Shown: one piece after another, positions 55,901 through 63,519 of the stretch
Position numbering within the stretch: position 1 is the stretch's first letter
How the letters are laid out: each line of letters opens with the position of its first letter
Translations under genes and position numbers: made by a program
Source: an uncultured Lachnospiraceae bacterium
GTDB taxonomy: Bacteria > Bacillota > Clostridia > Lachnospirales > Lachnospiraceae
Reading direction: 5' to 3'
DNA: 64,000 bases
Assembly (NCBI GenBank): GCA_947169385.1
Contig: CAMVPR010000001.1
Span: 1 to 64,000 of the forward strand
The notes under the pieces: model-generated
The model's database searches: none
Told to the model about the DNA's origin: nothing
Seen by the model: the letters and a program-made list of their open reading frames with translations, nothing else

Positions 55901-56925
55901 GCCTCTTCCTTACGGCGTTCTGCCCTTGCAATCTTATCAAGCGCAGCCTTGATATCCTCTATCTCGCTGCCCTCTTCTTCTCTCTGCCTTGCCGCCTCTG
56001 TGTCTTCCTCAAGCATCAGCGTATCTGACTCAGGCTCTTCTTCCTCGGATGAACCCTCCTCAATAATCTCAACCTCGACCTCTTCGTCAGGCTTGTGAAC
56101 ATACGAATTCTTACTTCCGCCAACTACAGTAGCTGTCTCAGTAACCTCTGCATCAACGCTGATAGCATCGTCATCATCAATATTCTCTACAATAACAGAA
56201 TCGTCCTCTTCAGGTGCTGCCGTATCAGCAGCGTTACCACCCTCAACCTCTATGAAATCCTTCTTAAGCTGTTCATTCTCCTTCTGAACATATTGGTAAA
56301 TATTACCTGACTGCTCAGGAGCCTCGTCCTTAGGATAACAGTTAAACGCCTTGTTAACATTAATACTACCCATCTTAAGAGGCTTAGCCCACTTAACATA
56401 GAGATTAGACTGTGCAAAACTAGAGAATATCTTGTCACATTCTTTAATAGAATCTTCATTCCTACCTGCCTTACGATAAAGTAATGCAAGTTCAAATGCA
56501 AGCTCGTCAATATACTCCTTATTGAGAATACCCTGCAAAATACCAATCAGCTCATCATCAGACGCAGAAAGAGCCTTCTTGACATTGTAAAATACTCTCT
56601 GTCCCTCAATACTCTCCAGCGGAACAATAGTGGTGTATATCTTAAAATACTGCTTCGCCTTGGTAAAATATCCTATCTTAAGGTAAAGCCTAATAATCTC
56701 TTCAATAACCTGCTCGGACTTGGGCGCCAAAATATGTGCGGAAATAAGAGTCTTCCTAGCTTCGTCAAACTTCTTATTCTCAGCATAAACCCTTCCGCAA
56801 AGAACCATAAACTGCGGATTCATAGAATTCTCAACATCAATCTTCTTAATCTCCGAAAGAGCAGCCTTGTAATCTCTCTTATCTACAAGATCCTTAATCG
56901 CTCCCATATTTATGTTGGTACTCAA
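52933..56925 (-). CDS. Large TPR, coiled-coil and degenerate AAA+ protein
   Basis: About 1330 residues with no signal peptide. TPR-like helices fill about 10-180. An acidic low-complexity stretch (about 220-460) precedes a Gly-rich patch (about 465-500, LAGGGGGGHRGSGPNR), then a long charged Ala/Glu/Arg coiled coil (about 500-740), a Pro/Glu-rich region with 14-residue and 6-residue tandem repeats (about 770-1080), and a C-terminal AAA+ domain of CbbX/SpoVK type (about 1087-1333). In the latter the Walker A is degenerate (ASEGAKVSN where GxxGxGKT is expected) and Walker B is CLVIEQAG rather than LFIDEA, so ATP hydrolysis is unlikely. Function unknown; a structural scaffold is inferred. The start is probably a TTG at 56925 behind GGGGTG; an in-frame GTG at 56934 lies on that site. 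Confidence 0.8.
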   Translation of the reverse strand: MSTNINMGAIKDLVDKRDYKAALSEIKKIDVENSMNPQFMVLCGRVYAENKKFDEARKTLISAHILAPKSEQVIEEIIRLYLKIGYFTKAKQYFKIYTTIVPLESIEGQRVFYNVKKALSASDDELIGILQGILNKEYIDELAFELALLYRKAGRNEDSIKECDKIFSSFAQSNLYVKWAKPLKMGSINVNKAFNCYPKDEAPEQSGNIYQYVQKENEQLKKDFIEVEGGNAADTAAPEEDDSVIVENIDDDDAISVDAEVTETATVVGGSKNSYVHKPDEEVEVEIIEEGSSEEEEPESDTLMLEEDTEAARQREEEGSEIEDIKAALDKIARAERRKEEARKEQQGEGPQPEEAQPQEAQSEEQVVEEQPEVVEVAEPEPAAETEEPAEEPEPVVEEAPVEEAEVQETVPEQEVESDEAPPEADVDEQGYDYDEEEAFDMADDNKPKLSLKLAGGGGGGHRGSGPNRSSFGGGGMRSGMGGQILSKEEREFMANYDDSKLQQREAAAKERARQAKQAMAAEEQKRIAAEKRAEMEREQAEARARAEAEKKAAEDAQRAEEEAKVAEARAQAEAQARAEAEEEAARRAEAEARAKAESDAKIAEERRIQAEREKALEDARAKQILEQRQAEEEARRKAEEAKRAEEEAKRAEEDRKIKEEEERAAKALAEQERLRNSVSRARSKADQEREDAIAAIRAKVEAERAAKEEKKRKAQEQLDEQERRRIKKLPPFKRKTISKEVLDRLGLAIDEKGELIDPPPKQEEKPAEAQAPETQEVATQESQAVENASQEEAPKADLSTAEPQAPKDGVNEAEPDENRPETIEVNAGREAEATDNVEVNAGREAEATDNIEVNAGREAEATDNIEINATREPEAEGVKVEDDGVTLGNVALAGGSLSDAGLGGGSINRDGHSEVTLDNAAFAGDKLVTDETFEEEQRLKAEEEAKRAEEEAKLKAEQAEAEPEPEPEQASEPEQASEPEQASEPEQLEETEDIEEEVEVEAVEEETEVEVVEDTQTEEAEPQAEPEVIELGTEPDVDSDVVEVSEEPIEEQQPEPEEEVPSEESEAVEEEIGEPMVIDGIEIDKYGVPVKAEKHIAKYAASVGFRKQFRRNIEHVIEKKGIYRNLVVLASEGAKVSNVAIDYARAYHDIGLVKTKVVATIKASVLNKTDLNKILPKLRGGCLVIEQAGDISSEKAEQVYEIVNNPENDVVLMLVGEVDTVKDMFNESPDLNSLFHSILLLHDLSDKDLSDMAVAFMQQNGFKPDEDGLKVLNDKIDSMEAKGIDEIITFVGNALNRAEQRAKDTLGDVVFNGDLEDGGLNTVKAMDFE
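53963..54028. repeat. 18-bp coding tandem repeat in the pseudo-AAA gene
   Basis: TGCTCAGGTTCAGAAGCC repeated three times without a mismatch plus a partial fourth copy, coding SEPEQA units. Copy-number change would be in frame. Confidence 0.9.
54319..54463. repeat. 42-bp coding tandem repeat in the pseudo-AAA gene
   Basis: Three and a half copies of a 14-residue unit (EVNAGREAEATDNI and variants), diverged at the third codon positions. Confidence 0.85.
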
Positions 56926-57159
56926 TCTTATCACACCCCGTTTAAGCTAATTAGTGAGTCTCTTCATGCAAATGTTATCTGTATCCGAGCCTAAAACACA
57001 TACAAATGCCCTAATATCATCAAAGTACACTACACCCACTCTGTACATTATACATCATTATAACAAATTTTTGTTTAAATTGCACCCATAATATGTACAT
57101 TTTTACTTTTTTTTATAAAAAATTTACTCTATCGAATGTTCATAACTTGTTGATAACTC

Positions 57160-57200
57160 AAAAAATGAGCATTATATCATTAAAATATAACACTCATTTT
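57160..57200 (-). terminator. Terminator of the second licD gene
   Basis: On the minus strand AAAATGAGTGTTATAT pairs with ATATAATGCTCATTTT (two G-U pairs) and is followed by T residues. Confidence 0.7.
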
Positions 57201-57202
57201 CA

Positions 57203-58381
57203 TTATTTATCATAAACTATAAAAGTATGCTTCAGTGTACGTTCTTGTTCCGAAGGCAACGCCATGTAATCACCATACTTTATAGTAAGCATCCTATCAT
57301 AATCTTTTACAGTCGGAAACTCTCTTCCTTCAAACGATACCATAACCGTCTCATCAAACACTTCTGCCGGATATACATCCGTATCAACTTTGCCTGACAG
57401 AAAGCATCCCCTTTTGCCCGATGAATCATAATTGTATCTTACCATGGTATCATTTATTCTATCCGCCACCGCCCTATATCTCTTTCTCCACTCATCGCTG
57501 TCTTGATAATTATACCATAAATTATCCCAATCTTTAGAATTATTCAATACCTCACTTGTGAACTCCGCAACGTTTTCATCTTCCGGAAATCCACATACCG
57601 GGAAAATATCTATATTGACGCCCAGCATTGCTTTAAACGGATATTTAACATCTTCAAGCACTGTTCTTGTATCTACAAGTCTCCCGAGAGTATGATAAAA
57701 ATTATCTGTGTTATTGATATTATATGCAACATAATACTCATGCTTGAAATCTCTCATGAATTTGTTATAGTCTTCAATAGGCATAAAAACATCTATATCG
57801 TCGTCCCAAGGAATAAACCCCTTATGTCTTATCGCACCAAGCAAAGTTCCAAAAGCAAGATAATGTCGAAGCCCTTCCTTGTTACAATAATCGTCCCATG
57901 CACATAATATTTCAAATTCTCTCTTTTTCATCTCACTAACAGAATATAGTTTATCTTCTGACACCATTGGAATAGATGCTAATCTATATACTTCTTTAAA
58001 ATCTTCAACCTCAACAATCTGTTGCTTATAGTAACCAAGTTTCTCAAGTCGTCTATAGGCCTTGTCAGGTTCTCTTGTAGCAAGTACAAGAATAATGTCA
58101 TCATTATGCGGAACAAGATAATCCTCAAGGTTTACCGGATCCAAATATCCGTTAAACGAGGAAAGAATCCCTTGCTTTACTGACTCATTACGTCTTGAAT
58201 TAGGATCTACAACCTTGGCTATCTCATATCCCGCCTTGTAAATCGCTCCCATAATATGCTCGGATGTCCTATAATCGCCATAGATAACAATCTTCTTGTT
58301 ATCTAGAGTTCCGTCAGTTGTAATCCGCTCAAGATTTTTATAAAAATTGTCGTTGATATTCCTAATTTCAAGCTTATACAT
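57203..58381 (-). CDS. Second LicD family phosphotransferase
   Basis: 392-residue protein with the same plan as the 43676 gene: N-terminal Rossmann-like module (KIVIYGDYRTSEHIMGAIY, AKVVDPNSRRNES) and a C-terminal LicD domain (HYLAFGTLLGAIRHKGF, WDDDIDVFMPIEDY, MLTIKYGDYMALP). It is expected to transfer a phospho-alcohol group to a surface glycan. The start at 58381 follows GGGGAGG; a longer frame to 58504 overlaps the promoter. It stands apart from the first licD, with its own promoter, inverted repeat and terminator. Confidence 0.9.
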   Translation of the reverse strand: MYKLEIRNINDNFYKNLERITTDGTLDNKKIVIYGDYRTSEHIMGAIYKAGYEIAKVVDPNSRRNESVKQGILSSFNGYLDPVNLEDYLVPHNDDIILVLATREPDKAYRRLEKLGYYKQQIVEVEDFKEVYRLASIPMVSEDKLYSVSEMKKREFEILCAWDDYCNKEGLRHYLAFGTLLGAIRHKGFIPWDDDIDVFMPIEDYNKFMRDFKHEYYVAYNINNTDNFYHTLGRLVDTRTVLEDVKYPFKAMLGVNIDIFPVCGFPEDENVAEFTSEVLNNSKDWDNLWYNYQDSDEWRKRYRAVADRINDTMVRYNYDSSGKRGCFLSGKVDTDVYPAEVFDETVMVSFEGREFPTVKDYDRMLTIKYGDYMALPSEQERTLKHTFIVYDK

Positions 58382-58455
58382 AAGATTACCTCCCCGAAAT
58401 CTGTAAGAATTATTCTTATAAAATTTTAGCACACAATCGTGGAATATACCAGTAT

Positions 58456-58485
58456 ATTGTAATCGAAAACGTGCTAAGTAATCAA
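58456..58485 (-). promoter_or_regulatory. Promoter of the second licD gene
   Basis: Minus-strand TTGATT (58480-58485), 18 bases, TACAAT (58456-58461), about 75 bases before the start. Confidence 0.5.
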
Positions 58486-58515
58486 CAGGGGTTGTCCTTG
58501 TCAATCACTTAGCAC
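58471..58515. repeat. Inverted repeat overlapping the second licD promoter
   Basis: GTGCTAAGT, 27 bases, ACTTAGCAC. One arm covers part of the -35 to -10 spacer, the other lies upstream. Confidence 0.55.
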
Positions 58516-58549
58516 AAGAAAAAACCACAGGATACAATCCAGTGGTTAT
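58516..58549 (-). terminator. Terminator downstream of the Rpn-type pseudogene
   Basis: On the minus strand AACCAC-T-GGAT, TGT loop, ATCC-T-GTGGTT followed by TTTTTT. Confidence 0.7.
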
Positions 58550-58555
58550 AATTAA

Positions 58556-58890
58556 CTAGTTTTTCTCAATTCGCTTCTTAAACTCTTCATCAGTCATGCC
58601 AACTCGGGATGCAGCCTCTTCTAAAGAAATCACCTTATCGTTTACCAAATCAACTATAATTTGAAATCGGCCTTCTTCTCGACCTTCTTCTCTGCCTTCT
58701 TCTTTAAACATCTGCATAGTTTCTTCTTAACTATATTCTGTTAGAAGCATAAGCGTCACCTCCGCCTTATTTATAAGCAAACAGTCTCTTATAATCCAAT
58801 CTTTTGGCATATCACCTAGCGCTTTATTAACAGCAGATTCTATGTCCATTCAGCACCCTTACATTTACATCAGATTCGTTATGATACTAA
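58556..58890 (-). pseudogene. Broken Rpn-type PD-(D/E)XK nuclease/transposase gene
   Basis: Remnant of a COG5464/Rpn-like gene. The 3' part reads EETMQMFKEEGREEGREEG and ends GMTDEEFKKRIEKN, a usual C-terminus for the family. Upstream an in-frame TAA (GAATATAGTTAAGAAGAA) interrupts LLTEYS-EETMQMF, where intact relatives have glutamate. Further upstream the reading frame shifts at about 58850 to code NESDVNVRVLN, which matches SDVSVKVRMLN of the gene at 63520, so an internal deletion of the middle domain has also occurred. Three lesions make it nonfunctional. From 58890 to 59068 there is only AT-rich promoter sequence for the next gene. Confidence 0.8.
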
Positions 58891-58936
58891 GAAGCTGATT
58901 TTTTAAGTGTTCCTACACTATTCCTACACTTTGTTA

Positions 58937-58965
58937 TTGTCTACATTTGCCTATTTCATTATATA
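58937..58965 (+). promoter_or_regulatory. Promoter candidate for the first secreted protein
   Basis: TTGTCT (58937-58942), 17 bases, TATATA (58960-58965), about 110 bases before the start. Direct repeats of TCCTACACT lie just upstream. Confidence 0.5.
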
Positions 58966-59068
58966 TTATCCAAATTTATGATATTACATAACACCGCTAC
59001 CCCTACATCGTTTCTACATTTCATCTTTGAAAACCCACTATTTATAAGACTTTTTTATTCATCATTTA

Positions 59069-59169
59069 CTCAACTATGAAGAAAACAATCGCATTTGTCT
59101 TGGCGTTTGCTATGGCATTTGCAACAGCGTTTAGTGCTGTGGGAAAAGGTGTAACTGCGAGTGCGGCAG
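59069..59169 (+). repeat. Left arm of the 101-bp inverted repeat (signal-peptide segment)
   Basis: This 101-bp block, from seven bases before the ATG through the signal-peptide codons, matches the reverse complement of 62915-63015 with only two differences. Confidence 0.95.
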
Positions 59170-60653
59170 CAGGAGATGAAGATTTCAGCGTAACTGTTGA
59201 TACAGACGGCTCGTTTGTTGCGCTGGGTGTTAACACAGAATTACAGGTTGGTGTGGTTACAATTAATAAGAAAAATGTAGCTACGGTTAAGAATTGGGAT
59301 ACATATACTCCAGCAACTAAGTATATGAAAGCAGGAGAATTTGTCGCTGAAGGAACAGAGGGAGCTGAAGCAGTTTCATGTGCAACAGGTTTTCTTACAT
59401 TGACTCCTAAGAAAGATATGGTTGTTGCATTCAGAACGGTTGGCAAGACAACCGAGAAAGTTGAAGAACAAGATGTAACAGTTAATGACGCTGCTTACAC
59501 TGCTCCTATATTCTGGGAAATTCAAGCAAATTCAGAAAAGTACAAAGCAAAAGTAGTTATAGATAAATCAGCAGACAATGCTAAGATTACAGTTAATGAT
59601 AAGGCAGATGGTTTCGAAGCATTTTCAGCTACTTTAGGTGGTTCTGCTTTTTCAAGCTCTAATATAATTGACGAGAGATTATATAATGTTGGTGGAGCTA
59701 TTCAGGTTACACCTAAAGGAAAGAAATCAGAATTAACAATTAAGAATACTAAATTCACCTATTTAGATAATGATTCAGCTGCAGTAACTGCAGGTCATGT
59801 AATACAATCAGATGCTAAGACTGTAACTGTTAAATTAAAGAAGAGAGCTAATGGTCCTAAGGTAGCAATTAATTATGCTAAAGGAACTGTTACCATTCCT
59901 AAAGATACTTCTTATAGGATTGTTTCTACAAAAGCTTGGGGTGATTTTACATCAAATTCAAGTAAGAAGATAGAGAATCTTCCAGCTGTTACAAAAGGTG
60001 TAGTTCAGGTTAAGAAGGCTGCTACAGATAAAGCTCTTTCTTCTAAAGTAGGGGTGTCCACATTTGCAAGAAATACTACAACTGCTGCAGACCTCGAGAT
60101 ATCATATACCGCTGATAAAGGATTAAAGATTGATAATAAGTATGCAGGTATTGTTGAGTACTATATTGGCACAACTGCACCTAACGATACAACTAAATGG
60201 TCAAAATATAAGAAAGAACAGAGTGCAACTATTCCTCCTAAGAAGGTTAAGGAAGATGCTACTATCTACTACCGTAGAGCTGGTATCGCTGCTGAGTGTA
60301 AGACTCCTGGTCAGGTTGAAAGTTTTGTAATTGCATCTGTAATACCTGTAGATGTTGTAGAGTACGAAGCAAAGGGCGGTCTTACTGCAGGTACATCTTC
60401 AGTTAAAGATTTATACACAGCAACAGCTGCAGGTACATATGTAAAATGTGCAGATGATGCCAAAGCTGAAGAAGGAAAAACTTACTATGAAGCAAAGACT
60501 TACACCTATACTCCTGTAGCCGATGTAAAGGCTGGCGAAACCGTTGTTACAGGAAAATATACTAAGGAAGCTAACGGATTTGTTAAAATAGAGGCTGAGG
60601 ATACAAAAGCAGTTGCTGGAAAGATTTACTACACAAAAGCTCCTAAGGCTTAA
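59076..60653 (+). CDS. Secreted surface-type protein A
   Basis: 525-residue exported protein. A signal peptide (1-31; MKKTIAFVLAFAMAFATAFS, cleavage near ASA-A) is followed by beta-rich sequence without LPXTG, SLH or choline-binding anchor. A region of about 130 residues (KRANGPKVAINYAKGTVTIP and YRIVSTKAWGDF) is clearly paralogous to protein B at 61179. The C-terminus has YYEAKTYTYTP and YYTKAPKA repeats. No Shine-Dalgarno site is visible before the ATG (TTTACTCAACT). Function unknown; a cell-surface or matrix protein is inferred. Confidence 0.85.
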   Translation: MKKTIAFVLAFAMAFATAFSAVGKGVTASAAAGDEDFSVTVDTDGSFVALGVNTELQVGVVTINKKNVATVKNWDTYTPATKYMKAGEFVAEGTEGAEAVSCATGFLTLTPKKDMVVAFRTVGKTTEKVEEQDVTVNDAAYTAPIFWEIQANSEKYKAKVVIDKSADNAKITVNDKADGFEAFSATLGGSAFSSSNIIDERLYNVGGAIQVTPKGKKSELTIKNTKFTYLDNDSAAVTAGHVIQSDAKTVTVKLKKRANGPKVAINYAKGTVTIPKDTSYRIVSTKAWGDFTSNSSKKIENLPAVTKGVVQVKKAATDKALSSKVGVSTFARNTTTAADLEISYTADKGLKIDNKYAGIVEYYIGTTAPNDTTKWSKYKKEQSATIPPKKVKEDATIYYRRAGIAAECKTPGQVESFVIASVIPVDVVEYEAKGGLTAGTSSVKDLYTATAAGTYVKCADDAKAEEGKTYYEAKTYTYTPVADVKAGETVVTGKYTKEANGFVKIEAEDTKAVAGKIYYTKAPKA

Positions 60654-60657
60654 TAAA

Positions 60658-60760
60658 TCTCGCAACCATCCACAAGGTTCGGTGAGTTTTCATCATAACA
60701 GCCTCACGAATAAGTAAAACCAATCCCGGTTCACGATATGTGGACCGGGATTTTCCTAAG
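60658..60760 (+). terminator. Terminators after secreted protein A
   Basis: AATCCCGGTTCAC, GATAT loop, GTGGACCGGGATT then TTTTCC (60722-60755) is a clear terminator. A weaker hairpin with TTTTC lies at about 60660-60690. Confidence 0.75.
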
Positions 60761-60769
60761 TTTACAAAG

Positions 60770-61010
60770 GGGACAGACCCAATGCCATTAAGATAAGGAA
60801 CTTCATTATTAAAAATGTCATCCTGAGCGAAGCGAAGGATCTTTGACCTTCTTTAGAAGGTCAATACTTCTTCAAGCTTTGGTATTCATAAAGTTACGGT
60901 AATTATTATCCCTCATTTCATTCGGGATAAAGATTCTTCGCTTACGCTCAGAATGACATGTATTTGGTATGTATTAGTATGTTAAAAGCTTAACTAAATG
61001 ACATTGGGAC
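60770..61010. repeat. Gap filled by dispersed and REP-like repeats
   Basis: Holds GGGGACAGACCCAATG (about 60772) and ATTGGGACAGACCCCAATG (about 61003), a dispersed-repeat arm at 60816-60845 (TGTCATCCTGAGCGAAGCGA then AGGATCTTT), and the composite TTATCCC hairpin plus dispersed repeat at 60908-60960. No gene is seen between 60654 and 61178. Confidence 0.7.
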
Positions 61011-61042
61011 AGACCCCAATGTAAAGTTAGTGGGCTTATACA

Positions 61043-61129
61043 ACAAAAACCTCAGTCCACATAATGTGAACTGAGGTATGTTTAATCTTTTGTGATGGTT
61101 TTGTGATGAATTACCACAAGAACCGTCCC
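61043..61129 (-). repeat. Left arm of REP-like inverted repeat containing a terminator
   Basis: 87-bp block that equals the reverse complement of 63246-63321 apart from one 11-bp duplication (GATGGTTTTGT). It contains the hairpin ACCTCAGTTCACAT-TATGTGGACTGAGGT followed by TTTTT on the minus strand, ending transcription of protein B. It ends in the REP-like GAACCGTCCCC. Confidence 0.9.
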
Positions 61130-61178
61130 CTTAGCTTACTTAAACTGAGCCTGAAACCGTAGGCGTCTTGCGCTTTGA

Positions 61179-63008
61179 TCACGAAGCCACAGGAATTGAA
61201 ACTACTGTAGAAGTAACTGCTTTGTTATTCGAATCTACAAACTTAAGTGTTTTAGCACTTTCTGCTGACAATTCTAATGTAACATCCAACGCTGATCCGT
61301 CAAGTACAGAACCATCTTCTGTAGCAAGAATAACTGTATCACCATTAACTGATACACTAACCTTCTCAGTGCCGCCAGCATCTTTCTTAAGTGTAGCAGT
61401 AGCTGTACCAGTAATTCTTGATGAAAGAACAATCTTTATAGATTTTTTATCAGCTTCATAAGCGCTCGATTTAACTTCAACTTGTGTTTTGGCGCTATTT
61501 GCAATTGAGACATAATCAATTGATGTATAATTACCTGCAATAGCAAACTTCTTAGCATTAGCAGCTCTTCGCACATACGCAGTAGCAGTCTTATCAACTT
61601 TAGCAGCTTTAATTGTTGCTTTTCCCTTGCCTTTTATCTTTGTCCACTTCGCTGAAGCGGTCGGTGCTGCTGTACCAATGAAATATTCAAGTACATCATC
61701 TGTCTTACTTTCAATAACCAAATCATTACCATCCGCATATGTAACGCTATAATCAGATTCTTCAACAGAAGTGTTTTGACCATACGTAGCAGTTCCAATC
61801 TTAGATCCAAGAGCTTTCTCGGTGGCTGACTTATATACTTGCACTAAACCAAAGTTGCCATCTAGGTCAACTGTCTTCTTGTCTGAATTATTGGTGTATT
61901 CTCCTGACCAATCATTTGCACTTTTTATAATACGATACTTTGTGCTCTTAGGAACAGTTACAGTGCCTTTAACATAATTAATCTTCACCGCAGGTGCATT
62001 TGCGCGTTTCTTTAGCTTGACATTGACAGTTTTAGCGTCAGCTTGTATTACATTCTCTATGTCGTAGGTTTCTCCTAAGTAAGTTACTTTTGATGTATTA
62101 GGCTGTGTCACAGCTTGTCCTTTAGGGGTCACCTGTAATGTTGCACCTATATTGTAAAGCTGCTCATCTATCACGCCTGATGCATCAACACTGTTATTAC
62201 CCAAAACATTAGAATAAACAGCATATGTTGTACTTGTAATATTATTATCATTCACTTTTATCTGCGCTGTATCTGTGTTAGTATTAATAGCTATTTTAGC
62301 CTTGTATTTTGCAGAATTCTTCTGAACTTCCCAGAAGACAGGCTCCCCATAGGAATCACCATTAATCCCTACAGTTCTGAACGCTAGATACATATCTTTT
62401 TTTGGAGTAAAAGTAATAAAGCCAGTTGCTTCTTCAACTTCGTATTGACTAGCCGGATCCAACGCAGGGGTAGTCATATCGTACCCTACGAATGAATCAT
62501 CTGCTGTATTATACCTAGCTGTCTTTGCCTCATATGTATCCCAGTTCTTAATTGTAGCTACACCTTTTTTTACTGTAGCTATACCAACCTGAAGCTCCTT
62601 ATTAACATTAGTAGCTTTAAATTCACCGGAAGTTTCTAAAGCAATAGTCAACACGCCCGGATAATATACTGATACTACATCACTCTCGCTATATCCAGCA
62701 TCCGCAGCATCTGGTGTTGCTTTAAAGTAATAAGTTGTTGGACCGGATGGTAGCCCAATAGATAAACTACCATCAGTAAGAGACATATTCCCCAAAGCAT
62801 CTGCAGCAGTGCCATACGTATAGGTAACAGGTTTGGTTAATTCCTCATCAACAGTAGGCGTAAATATAATCTTTCCATCTGCAATTGCAGCAGACACTTT
62901 CAATGTCAATTTATCTGCCGCACTCGCAGTTACACCTTTTCCTACAGCACTAAATGCTGTTGCAAATGCCATAGCAAACGCCAAGACAAATGCGATTGTT
63001 TTCTTCAT
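61179..63008 (-). CDS. Secreted surface-type protein B, paralogue of protein A
   Basis: 609-residue exported protein. Its signal peptide (MKKTIAFVLAFAMAFATAFS to about residue 31) is identical in sequence to protein A's. The middle (KRANAPAVKINYVKGTVTVP, YRIIKSANDWSGEYTNNSDKK) is paralogous to A, while the N-terminal 150 residues and the C-terminus (VDSNNKAVTSTVVSIPVAS) are unique. No anchor motif. No Shine-Dalgarno site before the ATG; an upstream ATG extension to 63089 is rejected because it reads into the intergenic region. Orientation is convergent with A, and it ends at an insulating terminator. Confidence 0.85.
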   Translation of the reverse strand: MKKTIAFVLAFAMAFATAFSAVGKGVTASAADKLTLKVSAAIADGKIIFTPTVDEELTKPVTYTYGTAADALGNMSLTDGSLSIGLPSGPTTYYFKATPDAADAGYSESDVVSVYYPGVLTIALETSGEFKATNVNKELQVGIATVKKGVATIKNWDTYEAKTARYNTADDSFVGYDMTTPALDPASQYEVEEATGFITFTPKKDMYLAFRTVGINGDSYGEPVFWEVQKNSAKYKAKIAINTNTDTAQIKVNDNNITSTTYAVYSNVLGNNSVDASGVIDEQLYNIGATLQVTPKGQAVTQPNTSKVTYLGETYDIENVIQADAKTVNVKLKKRANAPAVKINYVKGTVTVPKSTKYRIIKSANDWSGEYTNNSDKKTVDLDGNFGLVQVYKSATEKALGSKIGTATYGQNTSVEESDYSVTYADGNDLVIESKTDDVLEYFIGTAAPTASAKWTKIKGKGKATIKAAKVDKTATAYVRRAANAKKFAIAGNYTSIDYVSIANSAKTQVEVKSSAYEADKKSIKIVLSSRITGTATATLKKDAGGTEKVSVSVNGDTVILATEDGSVLDGSALDVTLELSAESAKTLKFVDSNNKAVTSTVVSIPVAS

Positions 63009-63015
63009 AGTTGAG
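62915..63015 (-). repeat. Right arm of the 101-bp inverted repeat (signal-peptide segment)
   Basis: Reverse complement of 59069-59169 with 99 of 101 bases identical; includes the protein B start and signal-peptide codons. Confidence 0.95.
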
Positions 63016-63245
63016 GAGATATAAATAACAAAAGCCCTAAAACAAAGGGTTTTAGAGTGTAGAATGTATAAACAGTGTAGGTATGACACGAATTTTTCTT
63101 ATAGAAAGCGATATAGAAACGTTGTAATTATAAGGACCTTTAGAGTTTTACATGGTGTATGAACAGTGTACGAGTCTTGAAACCCTTATAAATAGTGCGT
63201 TTTCACAACAGAATGCAATTATAATCGCACTAATAAAATGACATT

Positions 63246-63321
63246 GGGACGGTTCTTGTGGTAATTCATCACAAAAGATTAAACATACCTCAGTTCACAT
63301 TATGTGGACTGAGGTTTTTGT
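63246..63321 (+). repeat. Right arm of REP-like inverted repeat containing a terminator
   Basis: 76-bp inverted copy of 61043-61129. Its hairpin (63287-63315) is followed by TTTTT on the plus strand, so it terminates plus-strand transcription leaving the protein B cassette. Begins GGGACGGTTCTTGTGG. From 63009 to 63519 no other gene is seen; the remainder is AT-rich leader sequence. Confidence 0.9.
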
Positions 63322-63519
63322 ATGTATATCATAAAATGTACATTCACCGTTGTTCTTTTACCTTTACTACTTACCATGCTTGTGATACAATTATAATACC
63401 ATCTATTAAATTTTTGATGTTTTGTACCGGAAATCAACAAAGGGAGTTTAAGCTTAGTATTTAAAGCTAGGCTTGTTTTTGTACACTATTTAAACATCAA
63501 AGAAAGGTGGTTTTTTAAA

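Noticed and set aside
63009-63089. Upstream start for secreted protein B
   Set aside because: The extension would bury the signal peptide, which is identical to that of protein A and begins at 63008.
63258-63464. 68-residue plus-strand open frame
   Set aside because: It lies over the REP-like repeat and terminator and has no ribosome site.
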